Below, piece after piece: positions 10,890 through 22,609 of a stretch of DNA of 64,000 nucleotides. The DNA lies in the NCBI GenBank assembly GCA_958298945.1, contig OY282606.1, positions 57,673,920 through 57,737,919 on the forward strand. Reading direction: 5' to 3'. Within the stretch, counting starts at the first letter, position 1. Every line of letters begins with the position of its first letter. Made by a program: the position numbers and the translations under genes. The notes beneath the pieces were generated by a model, which did no database searches, was not told the origin of the DNA, and saw only the letters and a list, made by a program, of their open reading frames with translations. This DNA is from Atherix ibis (Eukaryota; Arthropoda; Insecta; Diptera; Athericidae).

Positions 10890-11495
10890 CACCTGTTAAT
10901 AAAACATGGATTCATAATTACATAACAGAAACCAAAGCTCAGTCAAAAAAATGGACTTCTCTACTAGCGAACGTGCACCAAAGAATGCAAAAATGATCCA
11001 TCGGCAAGAAAGATTATGGCTACAGTTTTCTGGGATGCACATGTTATAATCTTCATTGACTATCTCGGAAAAGGAAAAATGATAACAGGAAAGTTTTATA
11101 CAGCATTTTGGATCAGTTCAATAATGAAATCCAGACAATACGAGAAAAATTTCTGTTTCATCATGACAATGCACCTACGCATTGATCAGCATGTGCGACA
11201 GTAAAATAAGTGAAATTACGTTGTGAATTGCTTTCTCAACTCGTACTTCCACAAATTTGCCATCCTGCGGTTTTTTCTATTATCAAATATGAAGAAATGG
11301 TTTGGGTGGAAAGATTTTGCCCCTAATTCTTAAGTTATAGCCGAAACTCAGGTCTATTTTATAAAATTTTGAGAAATCGTACTATGCGAATGGAATACTA
11401 TATCGTTGTATAAAGTGTATACAAGTTTAAATGAATCAATATTGCTTGCATAAATTAATTTTTATTTTCATTTATCATTGACTTATCAGACTACT
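10890..11495 (+). mobile_element. irritans-type mariner relic, 3' half
   Basis: In plus orientation: WIHNYITETKAQSKKWTS near 10,905-10,960, then MATVFWDAHVIIFIDYLGKG (11,016-11,080), then FLFHHDNAPTH carrying the second catalytic aspartate (11,150-11,185). A degraded C-terminus (MKKWFGWKRF-like, then VIAETQVYF) runs to about 11,450. Stops and frameshifts are frequent. The 3' end probably lies at the ACTTATCAGACT motif at 11,472-11,492, which resembles irritans-type terminal repeats. The N-terminal half of the transposase, including the first aspartate, was not found. Confidence 0.8.
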
Positions 11496-11643
11496 CTCAT
11501 TTATGTTTACTTTCAATGAATTTTAACAATAATGTTTGTGTAAAAAAAATTATTATTTATTAAGAATTTAATCCATAGGTTTTAGATCAAATAAAAGGTT
11601 TTAGTCCGAAAGATTTTTGACAATTTTTCACAATTAATAATAA

Positions 11644-11834
11644 ATGTATACATTTTATAAACTATATTCCAATTAAAAATGTAAAAACTTTCATATTAAA
11701 ACAAATATTTTAAATAAAAAATGTTTAACAAATAAATTTTATTTATTTATTAAACATTTTTTATTTAAAATATTTGTTTTAATATGAAAGTTTTTACATT
11801 TTTAATTGGAATATAGTTTATAAAATGTATACAT
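11644..11834. repeat. 85-bp perfect inverted repeat with 21-nt spacer
   Basis: The arms at 11,644-11,728 and 11,750-11,834 are exact reverse complements over all 85 positions, checked base by base. The spacer is 11,729-11,749. Outside the arms similarity continues only weakly (AATAAT against ATTATT with a one-base shift). The sequence is AT-rich, but the arms are unique text rather than simple repeats. A transcript would fold into a long perfect hairpin. No protein is encoded. Confidence 0.95.
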
Positions 11835-11839
11835 TATTA

Positions 11840-13860
11840 TTATACAATAAATTAATTAGACTGAGAAGTAATAAAAAAACCGAAACAGATTACTTAATTT
11901 CGACTATAGAAAATAACTCAAATCAATTAAATAAATAATTATCAATACCTATTCATTAGTATGAGTAATTTCAATTTAAATTAACTAAATATAGAATATG
12001 CTCAGTATAATTTTAATAAAAAATACATCTATTAGTACTGAAATGATGATGTTTATCAATTTTTCACATCAATACACTAAATTTATCTTTAAAACACCAT
12101 CTGGCTTTGGGCGTTACGTGCATATATATTAGATCTAAAATAAAGTCAATTTATGAATGTACTCGTATGTTAAAATATCAATGACATTATCTCTTTTCCA
12201 TTTCTGATTTTGTAATTGCCATAGTTCACCACCATTCTCAGATGTCCTTCCCATCAAAACTTATGTGATTTCAGTAGTACTCATATTTGACACCCTTATT
12301 AGATACGAGTATGGTTCTGTACATGTACAAGAATATGGTAAGGAACAAAGGGATGCTCCCTAAATTCTAATCGTATATAACATTATATGGGAAAGAGTAG
12401 GTTGAACGCCTGTATCTACTGGTACCATAGCGTATGTAGAAGAAATATAAGAACAATCATTCAACACATTATGTTAACAATAGATGGATTTTCTACATTA
12501 CAAGTCACCCCCTCGAATAACATTCAATGTTACAAAACCCTTAGTTTTTATATTTGTCGAAACTGGTAGATATTTACAGTGTTTAGAACTTCTATTGGGC
12601 TAAATCTCTCTGAAAATTCCTTTCTCCTGACGTAATATCTACTGCAGAATGGTTCATTATGCATTTTACAGAATGATCGCCTATTTGTACTTAGTTCAAG
12701 CTAAATATACTCTAAATTTGTCCATATCGACCAAATGATTACCATTTGATTTTGAAACAGTTGGCACAATTTGTTTATTTCAACTTTAAATCGACTTGAT
12801 TTATTATTATGGTACCATTTAAATCTGTTCTAAATGATGTCCGGTTACACTTATTATTATTGATTTGAACAGTACCAATTGTATTTGAATAATTAATAAT
12901 AATAAATTGCATATCAGAATGGGTCAATGATATTATTTTAAAAAATGGTGTAGTTTTAGAGTATATTTCTTTTTTATTACAGGTTAATAATATAGTAGTA
13001 ACCAAAAATTAGATCAATTTATTTACGATTCATAATTTAATCTATAAATAAAATGCTTACTTTTAGGTTAAGATTAGATCAAACAGTTATAAGATAAACA
13101 AATTTTAGAATATCAAAAAATGTTTTGTCAATCATAAAAAGTAGTGACTATATATTGTATATAAAAATACCAGTGCTGCAAAATAATTTTTTTGAACTGT
13201 TTCAGTAGGATGACTTGTAAAAAGCAGCGAAAAGGTATTATTATATTATTTTGTTAACTATCAGATTTTACTATTTTAACAAGCGGAACAATTCTAGAAA
13301 CAATATCTTAAGCAATTACTTCATTAGTATTTTAACAAGCGGAACATTTCAATATATTTTAAAAATCATTGAAAGGAGGGTGAGCTAGGAAATTCTTCTG
13401 ATATATTATCCAAACTTATGGCCAATTTGTAGGATTGTATTCGTACTGAAAATGATCATAAATATGGAACTGTTAAAAAATTTGAGTTTTTGCTGTATTT
13501 AGTTTTATTTCAAGAGTTGAGCTTAATAAATATTAAAATAAAAAAATAAAATATGAAAATTTTCTCTATCATGTATGAATTTTTATTGAATTTTCTCTAA
13601 ATCATTTTATTTTTACTTAGGCAAATTTAACGTTCAATTCAAAAAGATACGATCAGTATTAAAAAATCTAACAGGACTGGTAGAAAAAATATAATTTTAT
13701 GTCAGACCTTAAACATCATTTTATGGCATATATTTTTCATCTGGGGTTGATACCACGAAATTTTTTTTTAACTCCTACGCAAGCATTTTTAAGATAGTAT
13801 ATATACTGTCCAACAATACTTTTGTTATTGTAGATTGTATCAGTTTTTTATTTAGATGAA
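11840..13860. other. AT-rich intergenic DNA, no gene seen
   Basis: The segment at 12,180-12,640 is less AT-rich than its surroundings and holds a 60-codon plus-strand frame (12,387-12,569), but no family is recognisable. The imperfect direct repeat ATTTTAACAAGCGGAACA occurs at about 13,273 and 13,331. Confidence 0.5.
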
Positions 13861-13869
13861 TTTGTTTGC

Positions 13870-14660
13870 CAAATAGGCAGCAGTCATAATGTGATGCAGT
13901 TTTTTGAGACATCCAAAAAATTATAGCAAACAGGAATGGGGAGAAGAAAAACAGCCACAAAACAGAGAAAGACAATCAATTTTAAGGGAAGCATCGAACT
14001 CTGCCTAGTGCGCAAGACAGATAGCAGCCCAAGTTGGAATATGTTCAAGCGCAAATTCTTAAGACTTCCCAACATTGCTGTGTCATAGAAGGAAAAAAAC
14101 TTTTTTAACAAGATCTCATTGAGAAGCCCGCCCATAATTTGTGTGACATCACATTAATGCAAATGCCGACTTGAAAACGGTCATGTTTTCCGATGAAAAG
14201 CAGTATTACGAGTATCTGGATGGACTAGATATATTATCTTATTATTCTATAGTAGATTCGGTTCAGTTGGAAAAATTAAAGATACAATGCAACACCAGCG
14301 ATGTATTTTTCAACACCAAATAAATGCTGTGTAAATTGTAAAGGAATGGCTCAACAACAAAAAACATTGACTATTTCGACTGCTGGAGACAATCTTCTGA
14401 CCGGAACATCATCAAAAATTTGTAGGAAACTCTCACGCGGTAAAAATTTATGAAGGAAAAATTTAGTACAATTACACAACAGAATTGAAAATAACATTTA
14501 TTCTAATTAAAAAATAAAAATGGAAAACCTATTGAATATTAACAAATGAATAAAATAAAATAGTAAACAATGTATATATTTTTTAAATTGTAATTGATAA
14601 AATATTGTTTAAAATAATAGACCCAAATAGTTGAGGCACTGCCGCCACCAGCTATTTTTC
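13870..14660 (+). mobile_element. Tc1-like transposon relic (copy A)
   Basis: In plus orientation, a frame-broken Tc1-type transposase can be followed. An NADLKTVMFSDEKQYYEYLDG-like block (split here across frames) lies at about 14,165-14,225 and carries the first catalytic aspartate. The C-terminal DDE block is at 14,375-14,460, degraded to DCWRQSSDRNIIKNL where Tc1 relatives have a DxNxIENLW pattern. The catalytic glutamate is replaced by lysine and the tryptophan codon is a stop. GKIYEG-like and TITQQN-like segments follow. The subterminal motif CCAAATAGTTGAGGCACTGC near 14,622-14,641 and a downstream stretch to about 14,800 have counterparts in the copy at 47,780-48,860. Confidence 0.65.
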
Positions 14661-14810
14661 AACAAATAAATTTAAAAAAGAACATCAGAAATTTCCTTAA
14701 ACTTTTCATTTTACCGTCTTATAAAAAAAATACGTACCAATGCAACCTAAAACAACAAAAATATTGGTCTAAATATGGGGATTCCCAGTGTATGTTATAT
14801 ACGAAATAGA

Positions 14811-14863
14811 CTTACATCGCCGGACTTTTAACCAGAAAGCTTACATCGCTGGACTTTTAACCT
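14811..14863. repeat. imperfect 29-bp tandem duplication
   Basis: CTTACATCGCCGGACTTTTA at 14,811 is repeated from 14,840 with one mismatch (CTTACATCGCTGGACTTTTA), each followed by ACC. Confidence 0.85.
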
Positions 14864-14949
14864 TTCGGAACAGTTTAAACTAAAAAAATAAATACGCATT
14901 TGACTGAGACATTTTATAAAATATTTGTGATTAAACATGAAGTAATTTT

Positions 14950-15280
14950 TAATATTTGAAGTTTTGTTATTTCTCATGTCCTCTTAAGAAACTTGGGTCC
15001 TCAGCAAAAACCATGCTGAACTCTATGCCATTGCGCTGTAAACCTAATTCGTATGAATAAGGAAAATGCTGCCCGGCAGTTTTTTTAATGATATTAAAAG
15101 AAAAAGTAGGTCCTACCTTTGATGGAACGACGGCGTTCCCACGATGCTAAAGATTTGTTGGGATTGTAGAACTGTAAAACCGCGGCGCGAAACCGGGAAT
15201 TTTGGTGTTCTTTGATTCATTAGACTTAGACAGCACTTCTGGTTATCGCACCATTGATGATGATGTTAGAATATAAAGTA
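14950..15280. other. less AT-rich stretch, unrecognised
   Basis: Between about 14,990 and 15,260 the base composition is balanced (it includes ACCGCGGCGCGAAACCGGG near 15,178), unlike its neighbours. This suggests a decayed coding or transposon fragment. Neither strand gives a recognisable protein. Confidence 0.25.
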
Positions 15281-15299
15281 GGATGATTAAAAACTTAAA

Positions 15300-15900
15300 T
15301 CGCAACATAAAGTTGTTCCTTCTAATATTATACAGTCTCAAACATTGCCATATTTGAGGATTTATTTTTTGAAATCTATCGAATAATAGTAACCGCTGTA
15401 ACTACGTTAATAATTATCTAATATTTTATAAAACATATTCATCTATTTGATTATGGCTAATTCAAGATTTTCAGTAAAACATATTTTAAATAATAAACTA
15501 AAGTAATGAAAATATATTATTTACTTGAATTGGCAAAATTCAAATAATTGAAATGGTGTAAAAAAAACTAATCTGGCAAGAAAACCTCCTTTTTGGAGAT
15601 TTTTTTCCATGATTGTACTATTCCAACCTACTCTGAAGTAAGGTATAAAAGTTATAAAACTGATTTTTTGCAATAATTTTTTTTTATTTTTATACATCAA
15701 TGTTATCCCTTCAAAGCACAGTAGTTCCGTTGGGACAAGTATCAAAATTATTGATATTTTAAAAATAATTTTCCTTTTTTTCGAGTTAGCTGAAACGTGA
15801 AATCTGTAGATTACGTATGTTTAGGCTAGGATATTGAGTTGTTTGAAATTTTATTAAAAAATAAATGAATTTTGTCCGCCATTTTAATAGTGCAACTGTT
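15300..15900. other. AT-rich spacer, no gene seen
   Basis: No supported feature. Two short minus-strand frames (15,521-15,745 and 15,786-15,974) are low-complexity. Confidence 0.4.
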
Positions 15901-15924
15901 AAATTTAAACCCGTCGATAATCGA

Positions 15925-16075
15925 TACAACAGTAACAACAGTAACAGAAGTTGCTGTAGCAGCAAACATAACAAACAACAATCAAACTTGCAATAACAAT
16001 TGCACCTTTTGCAACAGTAACGTCACAAGCAAAAGTAAGAACAACTGCAACAACTGCGACAATAAGTCCATCGGT
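15925..16075 (+). repeat. degenerate AAC/CAA trinucleotide tract
   Basis: Imperfect ACA/CAA/AAC triplets run for about 150 bp. In one frame they read as an asparagine/threonine/cysteine-rich peptide. The composition explains the open frame; no protein family is indicated. Confidence 0.7.
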
Positions 16076-16089
16076 GGTATTTGAAATTA

Positions 16090-16830
16090 TATTAAATTAA
16101 AACTACTACAAAGCGATAGAGGCAATGATTCCACTCTTCGTATCAGTTCTGGAAGACTTCAACTGGAATCGCCTTAAGCTTTTCGGTTACATTCCTTTGA
16201 ATATTATCGACAGCCCCACGATTATATCTTTTCGAAACAATTTATTGATGGAGATCGCCATGTGACGTTCTCATGAATCATCATAAAAGTATCAGTAATG
16301 ACTTAATTTAACGTGAAGAACCCTTTTTGAAAACATTTCAAGGGTTCACTCATCATCTTCAATATTAATTAATAGTCTGATCTTAAAAGCGCTCTCAATA
16401 GTTTAATATTTGCATTACTTTTTTATGTTGAAGATATGCTTGAATGAGATCCGGCTTCTACTACTGGGCTTCTTGTGTTAAGGCATCATAAACTTGTGCT
16501 CTTAATAAAAAATATTTTTCGTAGGCTCCTTGCAACTTTTCTTAAATCAAACTCGCGGCTTCACCCAGTTTAGCACAATATTTTATAATAAAATTTTGCT
16601 CTAAATTTCGCTGTTCTATTCATCATCAAACAACTTCACTTATCATGCTCTATAGGGGTCACGCAGCTACCTCTAGGAAGGACTAACCTACAATCTATAC
16701 GGAGGGAAAATTCACAACATTACTAGAAAATTCTCGGTGATTGTCAGGCTTATTACTTTTCTGCTACATCTTATATGCACACTTTATAAATAACGTTACC
16801 AGAGCAGATTGTACGTTATCGTAAAAAAGA
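16090..16830 (-). mobile_element. mariner relic (VDNIQ family), heavily decayed
   Basis: Read on the minus strand: NFIIKYCAKLGEAAS near 16,560-16,610 and EKLQGAYEKYFLLRAQVYDA near 16,490-16,560 match a mariner N-terminal HTH. A broken HENVTW region near 16,260-16,290 stands where the HDNAP motif would be. The C-terminus GAVDNIQRNVTEKLKAIPVE lies at 16,160-16,220, followed by YEEWNHCLYRF. Stops are frequent. The same C-terminal signature recurs at 30,840, 39,760 and 51,300. Confidence 0.7.
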
Positions 16831-17148
16831 AATAATAATATTGTCTTTTAATTAGTCAATTGAGAATTTATACGCAGCTAAAAATACGATTTCGACAACT
16901 AAAGGGTTTTCGAATAAGAGTGATATGATTTCTTTTCAAAAAAAATCACACTAATTGTTAAGGAAATTCAATTTTTTATTTTATGTGAAGTACAATCGAT
17001 ACAATTAAATTCTGAATAAAACGTCATTCAAATGGCCTACACGACTTCTTTTGCAGGAACGAATTCGATGAACCCAATTTTCTAGCACTTTTTCCATTAA
17101 ATCAAGTCGTATGTCATGAATAGCATGTTAAATATTAACTTCTAAAGC

Positions 17149-18114
17149 TTAAAGAGAGTCTGGTTTATTGCTAAAGACCAATGACTTCAAATAACCCCAT
17201 AAGAAATAGTCGAATGCTGTTAAATCACAACTTCTTTGAGCCCATTCAATGTCACAATTTCTTGATATAATCGAATCTCCAAACTTTTCTCGCAATAATT
17301 CGGTTATTCTTGAAATAATCGAATCTCCAAACTTTTCTCGCAATAATTCGGGGCTATGTGGCTCGTAGCCCCGTATGTTGGAACCAGATGTTGCCAAGAT
17401 CCACTTCTTCCAATTTCGGACATAAAAAGTTGGTTATCATCGATCTATACCGCTCTCCATTGACATTAACGGTGTTACCAGCTTCATTGCGAAAGAAGTA
17501 CGGACCGATGATTCCACCAGACCAAAAACCACGCCAAATTGTCAATTTAGGTGAATGTAATGGGTGTTCATGAATAGTTTGTGGATTTTCTTCGCACCAG
17601 AATCGACAGTTTTGTTTATTACCGCACCACTCAGATGAAAGTGAGCCTCATCGGAGAAGATGATTTTCTTAAAAAAATCGTTATCATTTTCAAGTTGTTC
17701 CAAGACAAAATCAGCAAATTGGTCTTTTCCAAGACAAAATCAGCAATGGCTTCAGTTCTTGAGTGATAACAATTTGATATGGATGCCAGCCCAAATCCTT
17801 TCTCAAAATCTGCCAGGTTGTGGTTTGAGACAGTCCCAATTCTTGAGAACGTCTTGGAATCGACAAATTGCGGTCTTCAGCAACACTTGCCTGAACGGCA
17901 GCGGTTCTTTGTCTTATTGGCACTTCAACATTATGTAAAGAAAATGTATGCTCGAAATTTTTAACAATCGACGAATAGCGAGCACAGTTGGACGATTATT
18001 ACGACCATAAAATGGCAAAAGCGCACGAAAAGTTGCAATTGGAGAACGATTATTTTGATAATAAAATTGAATAATTTGTAAACGTTCTTCTTGCGTATAT
18101 CTCTTTACGATCAA
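17149..18114 (-). pseudogene. DD41D-type transposase pseudogene
   Basis: The N-terminal domain starts at 18,114 (RYTQEERLQIIQFYYQNN, then SPIATFRALLPFYGR). After a frameshift near 17,920 comes RQRTAAVQASVAEDRNLSIP and RRSQELGLSQTTTWQILRKD. The first catalytic aspartate is in IIFSDEAHFHLSG near 17,640-17,675. IIGPYFFRNEAGNTVNVNGE follows in another frame (17,455-17,510). The WFQQDGAT motif is damaged: at about 17,375-17,395 it reads WFQH.GLRAT, with the second catalytic aspartate codon lost through a one-base deletion and a substitution. The third aspartate survives in CDLTAFDYFLWGYLKSL (17,175-17,230). A 48-bp in-frame tandem duplication sits just before it. In the family the last two aspartates are about 41 residues apart, judged here by comparing copies. 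Confidence 0.85.
17260..17355. repeat. 48-bp tandem duplication inside the transposase
   Basis: TAATCGAATCTCCAAACTTT at 17,268 is repeated at 17,316. The unit is 48 bp, a multiple of three, so the encoded LLREKFGDSIISR peptide appears twice. It is absent from the other copies of the family in this window. Confidence 0.9.
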
Positions 18115-18224
18115 ATTGTAAATATTACTGAATACAATGAAAAAAAATACAGATCATGACATATTACAAATAGCCGAAACGTCACTTAGAAATCATATCA
18201 CTCTAATTGGAAAACCCTATATTA

Positions 18225-19540
18225 GGCAAAGCAAAATAATAAAATTTTGTATAATTTTGACAGTTACTCGACGTAACTTTAATATTTTAATGCTATCTTT
18301 TACGCCATTTTAAAATAACAAATATTTTTTGATAACGATAAGATATTTGCTAAATCTCACTGCTTCTTAATTTACTCAATTTTCCACGTATTATTTATTA
18401 TATGTGATTTTTCTGACTTAAAAGAAGATAAAGCAACCAAAAACTAAAATACAGTGACTATCTTTTATTTGAATTTGGTATTTGGTTTTTTGAGTAAACC
18501 ATGTTTTTATATATCTTTTTTAATACACAATATTTTATCAATTATAAACTAAAAATGTCGTAAAACAAAACATAAATAAAAAATCGTAATATAAAATTTA
18601 TATTTTTTCCTAATAACAGCTCGAACATTTTATTTAATTATTGCTAAAAAATTACTATTAGTAACCAAAATATTTAACATTTCAATTTTTATATGTTTAT
18701 CAGATTTACGTAATAAAATAAAACGTCTTTTTTTAATTATATAATATCAGTAATGTATAATTGCTTATAACGTTATATGATCTATTTTATAAAGGCATTT
18801 TACACATATTTATTAGCATTTGAATTGGCAAATTAAAAGAAGTTTTTTGAAAGTAATACTAATTAAGAAGACAAAGTAAGAAAATATAGCGCTTATTAAG
18901 AAACAGAAGAACAAGAAATTATAAAGAGCAGAAATTCTAATTTAATTTTTTTTAAATAATTTATTTTATTGGTAATAATAATTAAAAGTTCGTATTATCC
19001 ACCATTTACACCCATAACATATAAATATTTTAAATTGGATTTTTTTTATTATAAATTTTTTTTTTAAAAATATATTCTTTTTTATCACATAATCTTACAA
19101 TAATAGTCAGCGTTTCATAATAACAAAAGAAATACAAAAGTTTTTCTTAATTTTTGTTTTCTTTAAAATTTATCAAACGATTAAAGACATTATAAAAATA
19201 TTTTCCTAATAATTATGACAATAAGAAAAAAGTATTTAGCGAAAGCTTTGAATAACAGTAAATTATTATTAGTATCTCTACACTTAAAGACCTATTGAAA
19301 AAAAAAATGTTGCCTATATTATCCAATATTATACACCCGAGTAGTATCATAGTACTAATAACATTTGCGAGTAAATGTACTTTAGTGTACTTGAAACTGA
19401 AGCATTTTAAGTGATTGAAAGTGTTTTGTATATTCGACCAAATATACCTTTCTAAATGCTAGTTTTTATATTATACAATCGAATAATATATAGGTTGGTG
19501 ACGATTTCAAATAATTAAAAACAGTTGAAAACTTAGCGTA
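18225..19540. other. very AT-rich intergenic DNA, no gene seen
   Basis: Runs of A and T dominate, and no reading frame exceeds background. Confidence 0.55.
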
Positions 19541-19544
19541 CATA

Positions 19545-20430
19545 CACTATCGCCCATAAGTATTAGACTACCTGAGAAAATTAATATTTTGCATATTTTA
19601 AGATTATAATACGATCTTCTTAGTACAACTTTTTATATTTTATTTAAGCTGCATTTTAAGCCATTACGTTTTCTATATTTTGATGATTAAATTATGTTAC
19701 TGTATTTAAATTTTTGATACTCCAACTTGCACAGCTTAGAAATATTCATCAGTAATTGTGATCAGAAAACTGGGGTGCCCATTCCATTAGTTCCAGTGTT
19801 CCTTTGATCTATAATTTATTTAAATAAGTTGTACAAATCATTGACAAATATACCTGTTAAAACTTCAACTGCGCAACATTTTTTTTTTCAAGAATGCTGC
19901 CTTTTTATATTTTTCTCAATTCTATAAACAAAGCCAACCATATCTCCAGTCGAAACAACCCCATACCATGACTTAACTAAACACTGGTCAGATATTCGCA
20001 TATTATAATATTTTCCAGAAGATCAGTATCGTCTGTGTCAAATATTCCAATTTTTGATTCGTCGCTTCAAAGCACAAATTTCGGAGCATACAATTTTTTA
20101 CTGTTTTTGCCAACAATAGGTGCTTTTTTAACTTAAGGCCTCCATATATCTATTCGACCTTGCAAGATGTTTAATCACCCCATATTTAAGTAGAAGGTTA
20201 TTTTCAGTTCCATAAGTAGTCCATTTTGATTACTAGTTACCACTATTATTTTTGGTACTGCAACAGCCAATACGTATTTTATTTATAAAACTCGCCTCGT
20301 CTTTGAATTTTTTGATAAGATAGTAAACCATTCTTCGTGGTATATTCATTTTTCCGTTTTCTATAGACTAATAATTAAAGCATGGATTTCAATCGAATGT
20401 TCCTTAGTTTCTTACAAATTTTAAGTAAAG
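19545..20430 (-). mobile_element. Tc1-like transposon relic (minus orientation)
   Basis: On the minus strand an HTH-like IPRRMVYYLIKKFKDEASF lies near 20,300-20,360 and a KSTYCWQKQ-like stretch near 20,110. A VMVWGCFDW-type block (frame-broken) lies near 19,940-19,980, and MEWAPQFSDHN near 19,755-19,790 corresponds to the WP.QSPDLN region before the third catalytic residue. A terminal motif CCCATAAGTATTAGAC at 19,554-19,569 resembles Tc1-like ends. Stops are numerous and the other terminus was not resolved. Confidence 0.6.
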
Positions 20431-20434
20431 TCAA

Positions 20435-21490
20435 GTAATAAAAACGATAGAAAGCTAAACAAAAAATCACCTAGAATTTTTTTTAAATCTCAACTTTTTA
20501 CATAAAACCAAAAGAAGGGATGAATTTATAAAATTATAAAATGTGTAGGCGGGTGATTATTTAGGAGCAGTATTGTACTTACCGAAACAATAACTGAAAT
20601 AGTTGTGTAGTTAGAGTAAAAATGTAGCGTGTGAACATCATAAAATTACTTATTACCAGAAGTATATTTTTTTCTAAACAGCATCAAACTATTTTTATTT
20701 CAGCTAAAATTAAAATTATATCTGACCATTTTTATTGTGATATTTAACCAACAATTGTAAACTTTCTATTAAATTACCTTAGCTTTCTATGAATTATGGC
20801 TTAATCGTTTGTAAATATGATGACAATTTCCCACGTAGGATAAGAAAATTCAAATAATTTTCTAAAAATTTCTCAATATATTATGCAATATAAAATTTTT
20901 GTAATTACACTATTCTTTATTTATTTTTTTCGTTATGTGTCTACAATTTATAGAGACATGCAATCATAGTTAATTGGTAGTTTGCATGAACAAAGATCCG
21001 TACAATATTTCCTTTTCCATTCTTTATTTCGACAAACCACATTCTTTTGATTTCATTAACGCGTTTAATTATTCCTAAAAAAAATTATTTAAAAACAAAC
21101 ATTGGCTTAAAAATAGACGATAGTATCAAAATTATGTGAGGTTGGGACGAAGGAAGTTCTCGGTCCCTAATGAGTTACAGACTTTTCTTCTTTGAATTAT
21201 TCATTTGTGATAAAACTCCAGAAGATTGCGAAACATTTGTACATGCTTAAAGTATTTTCTACAAACTTTTCATTCTAATTGAACCGAAATTGCCTGTAGT
21301 CCTAGAAAAATATATAAATATTATTTTAATTAGAATGGCTTAGAGGTTCCACTATCTGAAGACACCCAGGCGCTATTGCGTCAACCAAGTATGATATATA
21401 TCGCACGGAGTCAAAGATAGCATCACTGAAATAATCAAGTATGGAAGCATTTATACGCTAAGTAATCGATATATGATAAGTGTTTCTTTT
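20435..21490. other. AT-rich intergenic DNA, no gene seen
   Basis: The stretch at 21,130-21,460 is less AT-rich and may be 5' sequence of the LINE fragment that follows, but no motif is recognisable. Confidence 0.45.
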
Positions 21491-21496
21491 TAAACA

Positions 21497-22600
21497 TTGA
21501 TCAACCGTTTATTGCCCAACCATTCTACTCGACAGCATGCAATCCATGAGTTCTATAAACATAATCATCAGGGATTGCTTTTATCACTTGATCTAAAAAA
21601 ATTATACGATCGTATTTGCCCACACAGAATCTTAATTTTATTGGCTAAGTGGGGTTTAAACCTCGGCGTGCTCAGTTTTTGCAATCTTACATGTGCGAAA
21701 GAACCTTGACGGTCCGGGCAAATGGTTATTTTTCTTCCAAACACAGAACCTAAAATGCCATTCCACAGGGATCTTCTTTCTCAAAAACACCTTTTTAATA
21801 TTTATATTCACCCTTTTTAGCCAAATCTTAAGCTAGTCGAGGTAGCGGTTAACCGTTGACTTACTAATTATCGAATTTGGTCGGAAGTCCATCTCTAATT
21901 ACCTTCTCAAATCCCGTATTAATTTATTATACAAAAATCTTTGCTCCTCTCCATAACCTCTTATGGAGAGGTTTGATTGCAAATCATGGTTGAGAGAAGA
22001 GTTGAGAGTGACTACATCCTTGGACTGATGCAATAAGGCAGTATTTAAAATAAATTTTTTTAATATTTTTTGTTTTATTTTACATAATATTTTATTTTAG
22101 TTTATTTAATATTTTATTCAATTCATGTATGGTATAATATATAAAATTAATTTTTATGAGTACAGTAACGAGGAATTACACTAAAGTACACCATTGTAGG
22201 CATAATTAGCAGAGGACACTTCCTTACTCACCGCTCCTGCTAACCAAACGGCAAATGACATCTTTTGCCATTCCTAGACACACGGACTGGATAAGTAATG
22301 AAAAGTTTCTTTCTAAACACATTGAACAACTATAAATTATCTACAAAATTATAGACACGCAAGCTACTCTGAATTCAGATCGTACATTCTGTTCTCACAC
22401 ATTGGTTCGGAAACCATTCTCTTCCGATCTGCCCTTTATATGACTTTCAACTCACTAATCCTCTCTCATCTTTTAACGGATTGAGTAAGATCAACATTTT
22501 ATTGTATTTCTAATGAGATACTCTCCATTGTGGAGCTTTTAGATTACCCAATATTTTTTCCAAGTCCTATTTTTAATTTCTTAAAATACATTAATATATG
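21497..22600 (+). mobile_element. non-LTR retrotransposon fragment, reverse transcriptase to C-terminus
   Basis: In plus orientation LLPNHSTRQHAIHEF and GLLLSLDLKKLYDRI (21,510-21,620) correspond to the LINE reverse-transcriptase HST and LDL.KAYD blocks. CERTLTVRANGYFSS and IPQGSSFSKTPF follow in another frame (21,690-21,790). The YADD region and most of the middle are lost. Further on, segments at 22,200-22,300 and 22,370-22,560 resemble the RNase H / terminal zinc-knuckle end of insect LINEs (cysteine and histidine spacing only partly visible). Many stops are present, and limits are approximate. Confidence 0.65.
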
Positions 22601-22609
22601 CTCTCCAAA

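Larger units (their letters stand above)
16902..18219 (-). mobile_element. 1.3-kb DD41D-type transposon with both termini
   Basis: Terminal inverted repeats of about 30 bp are recognisable: left AAGGGTTTTCGAATAAGAG..., right (inverted) TAGGGTTTTCCAATTAGAG..., both continuing TGATATGATTTCT. Each is preceded by TA (16,900-16,901 and, inverted, 18,220-18,221), fitting TA target duplication. One minus-strand transposase pseudogene fills the interior. Confidence 0.9.

Noticed and set aside
15872..16084. 70-codon Asn/Thr/Cys-rich open frame
   Set aside because: It is produced by an AAC/CAA triplet tract; no initiation context or domain supports a real protein.
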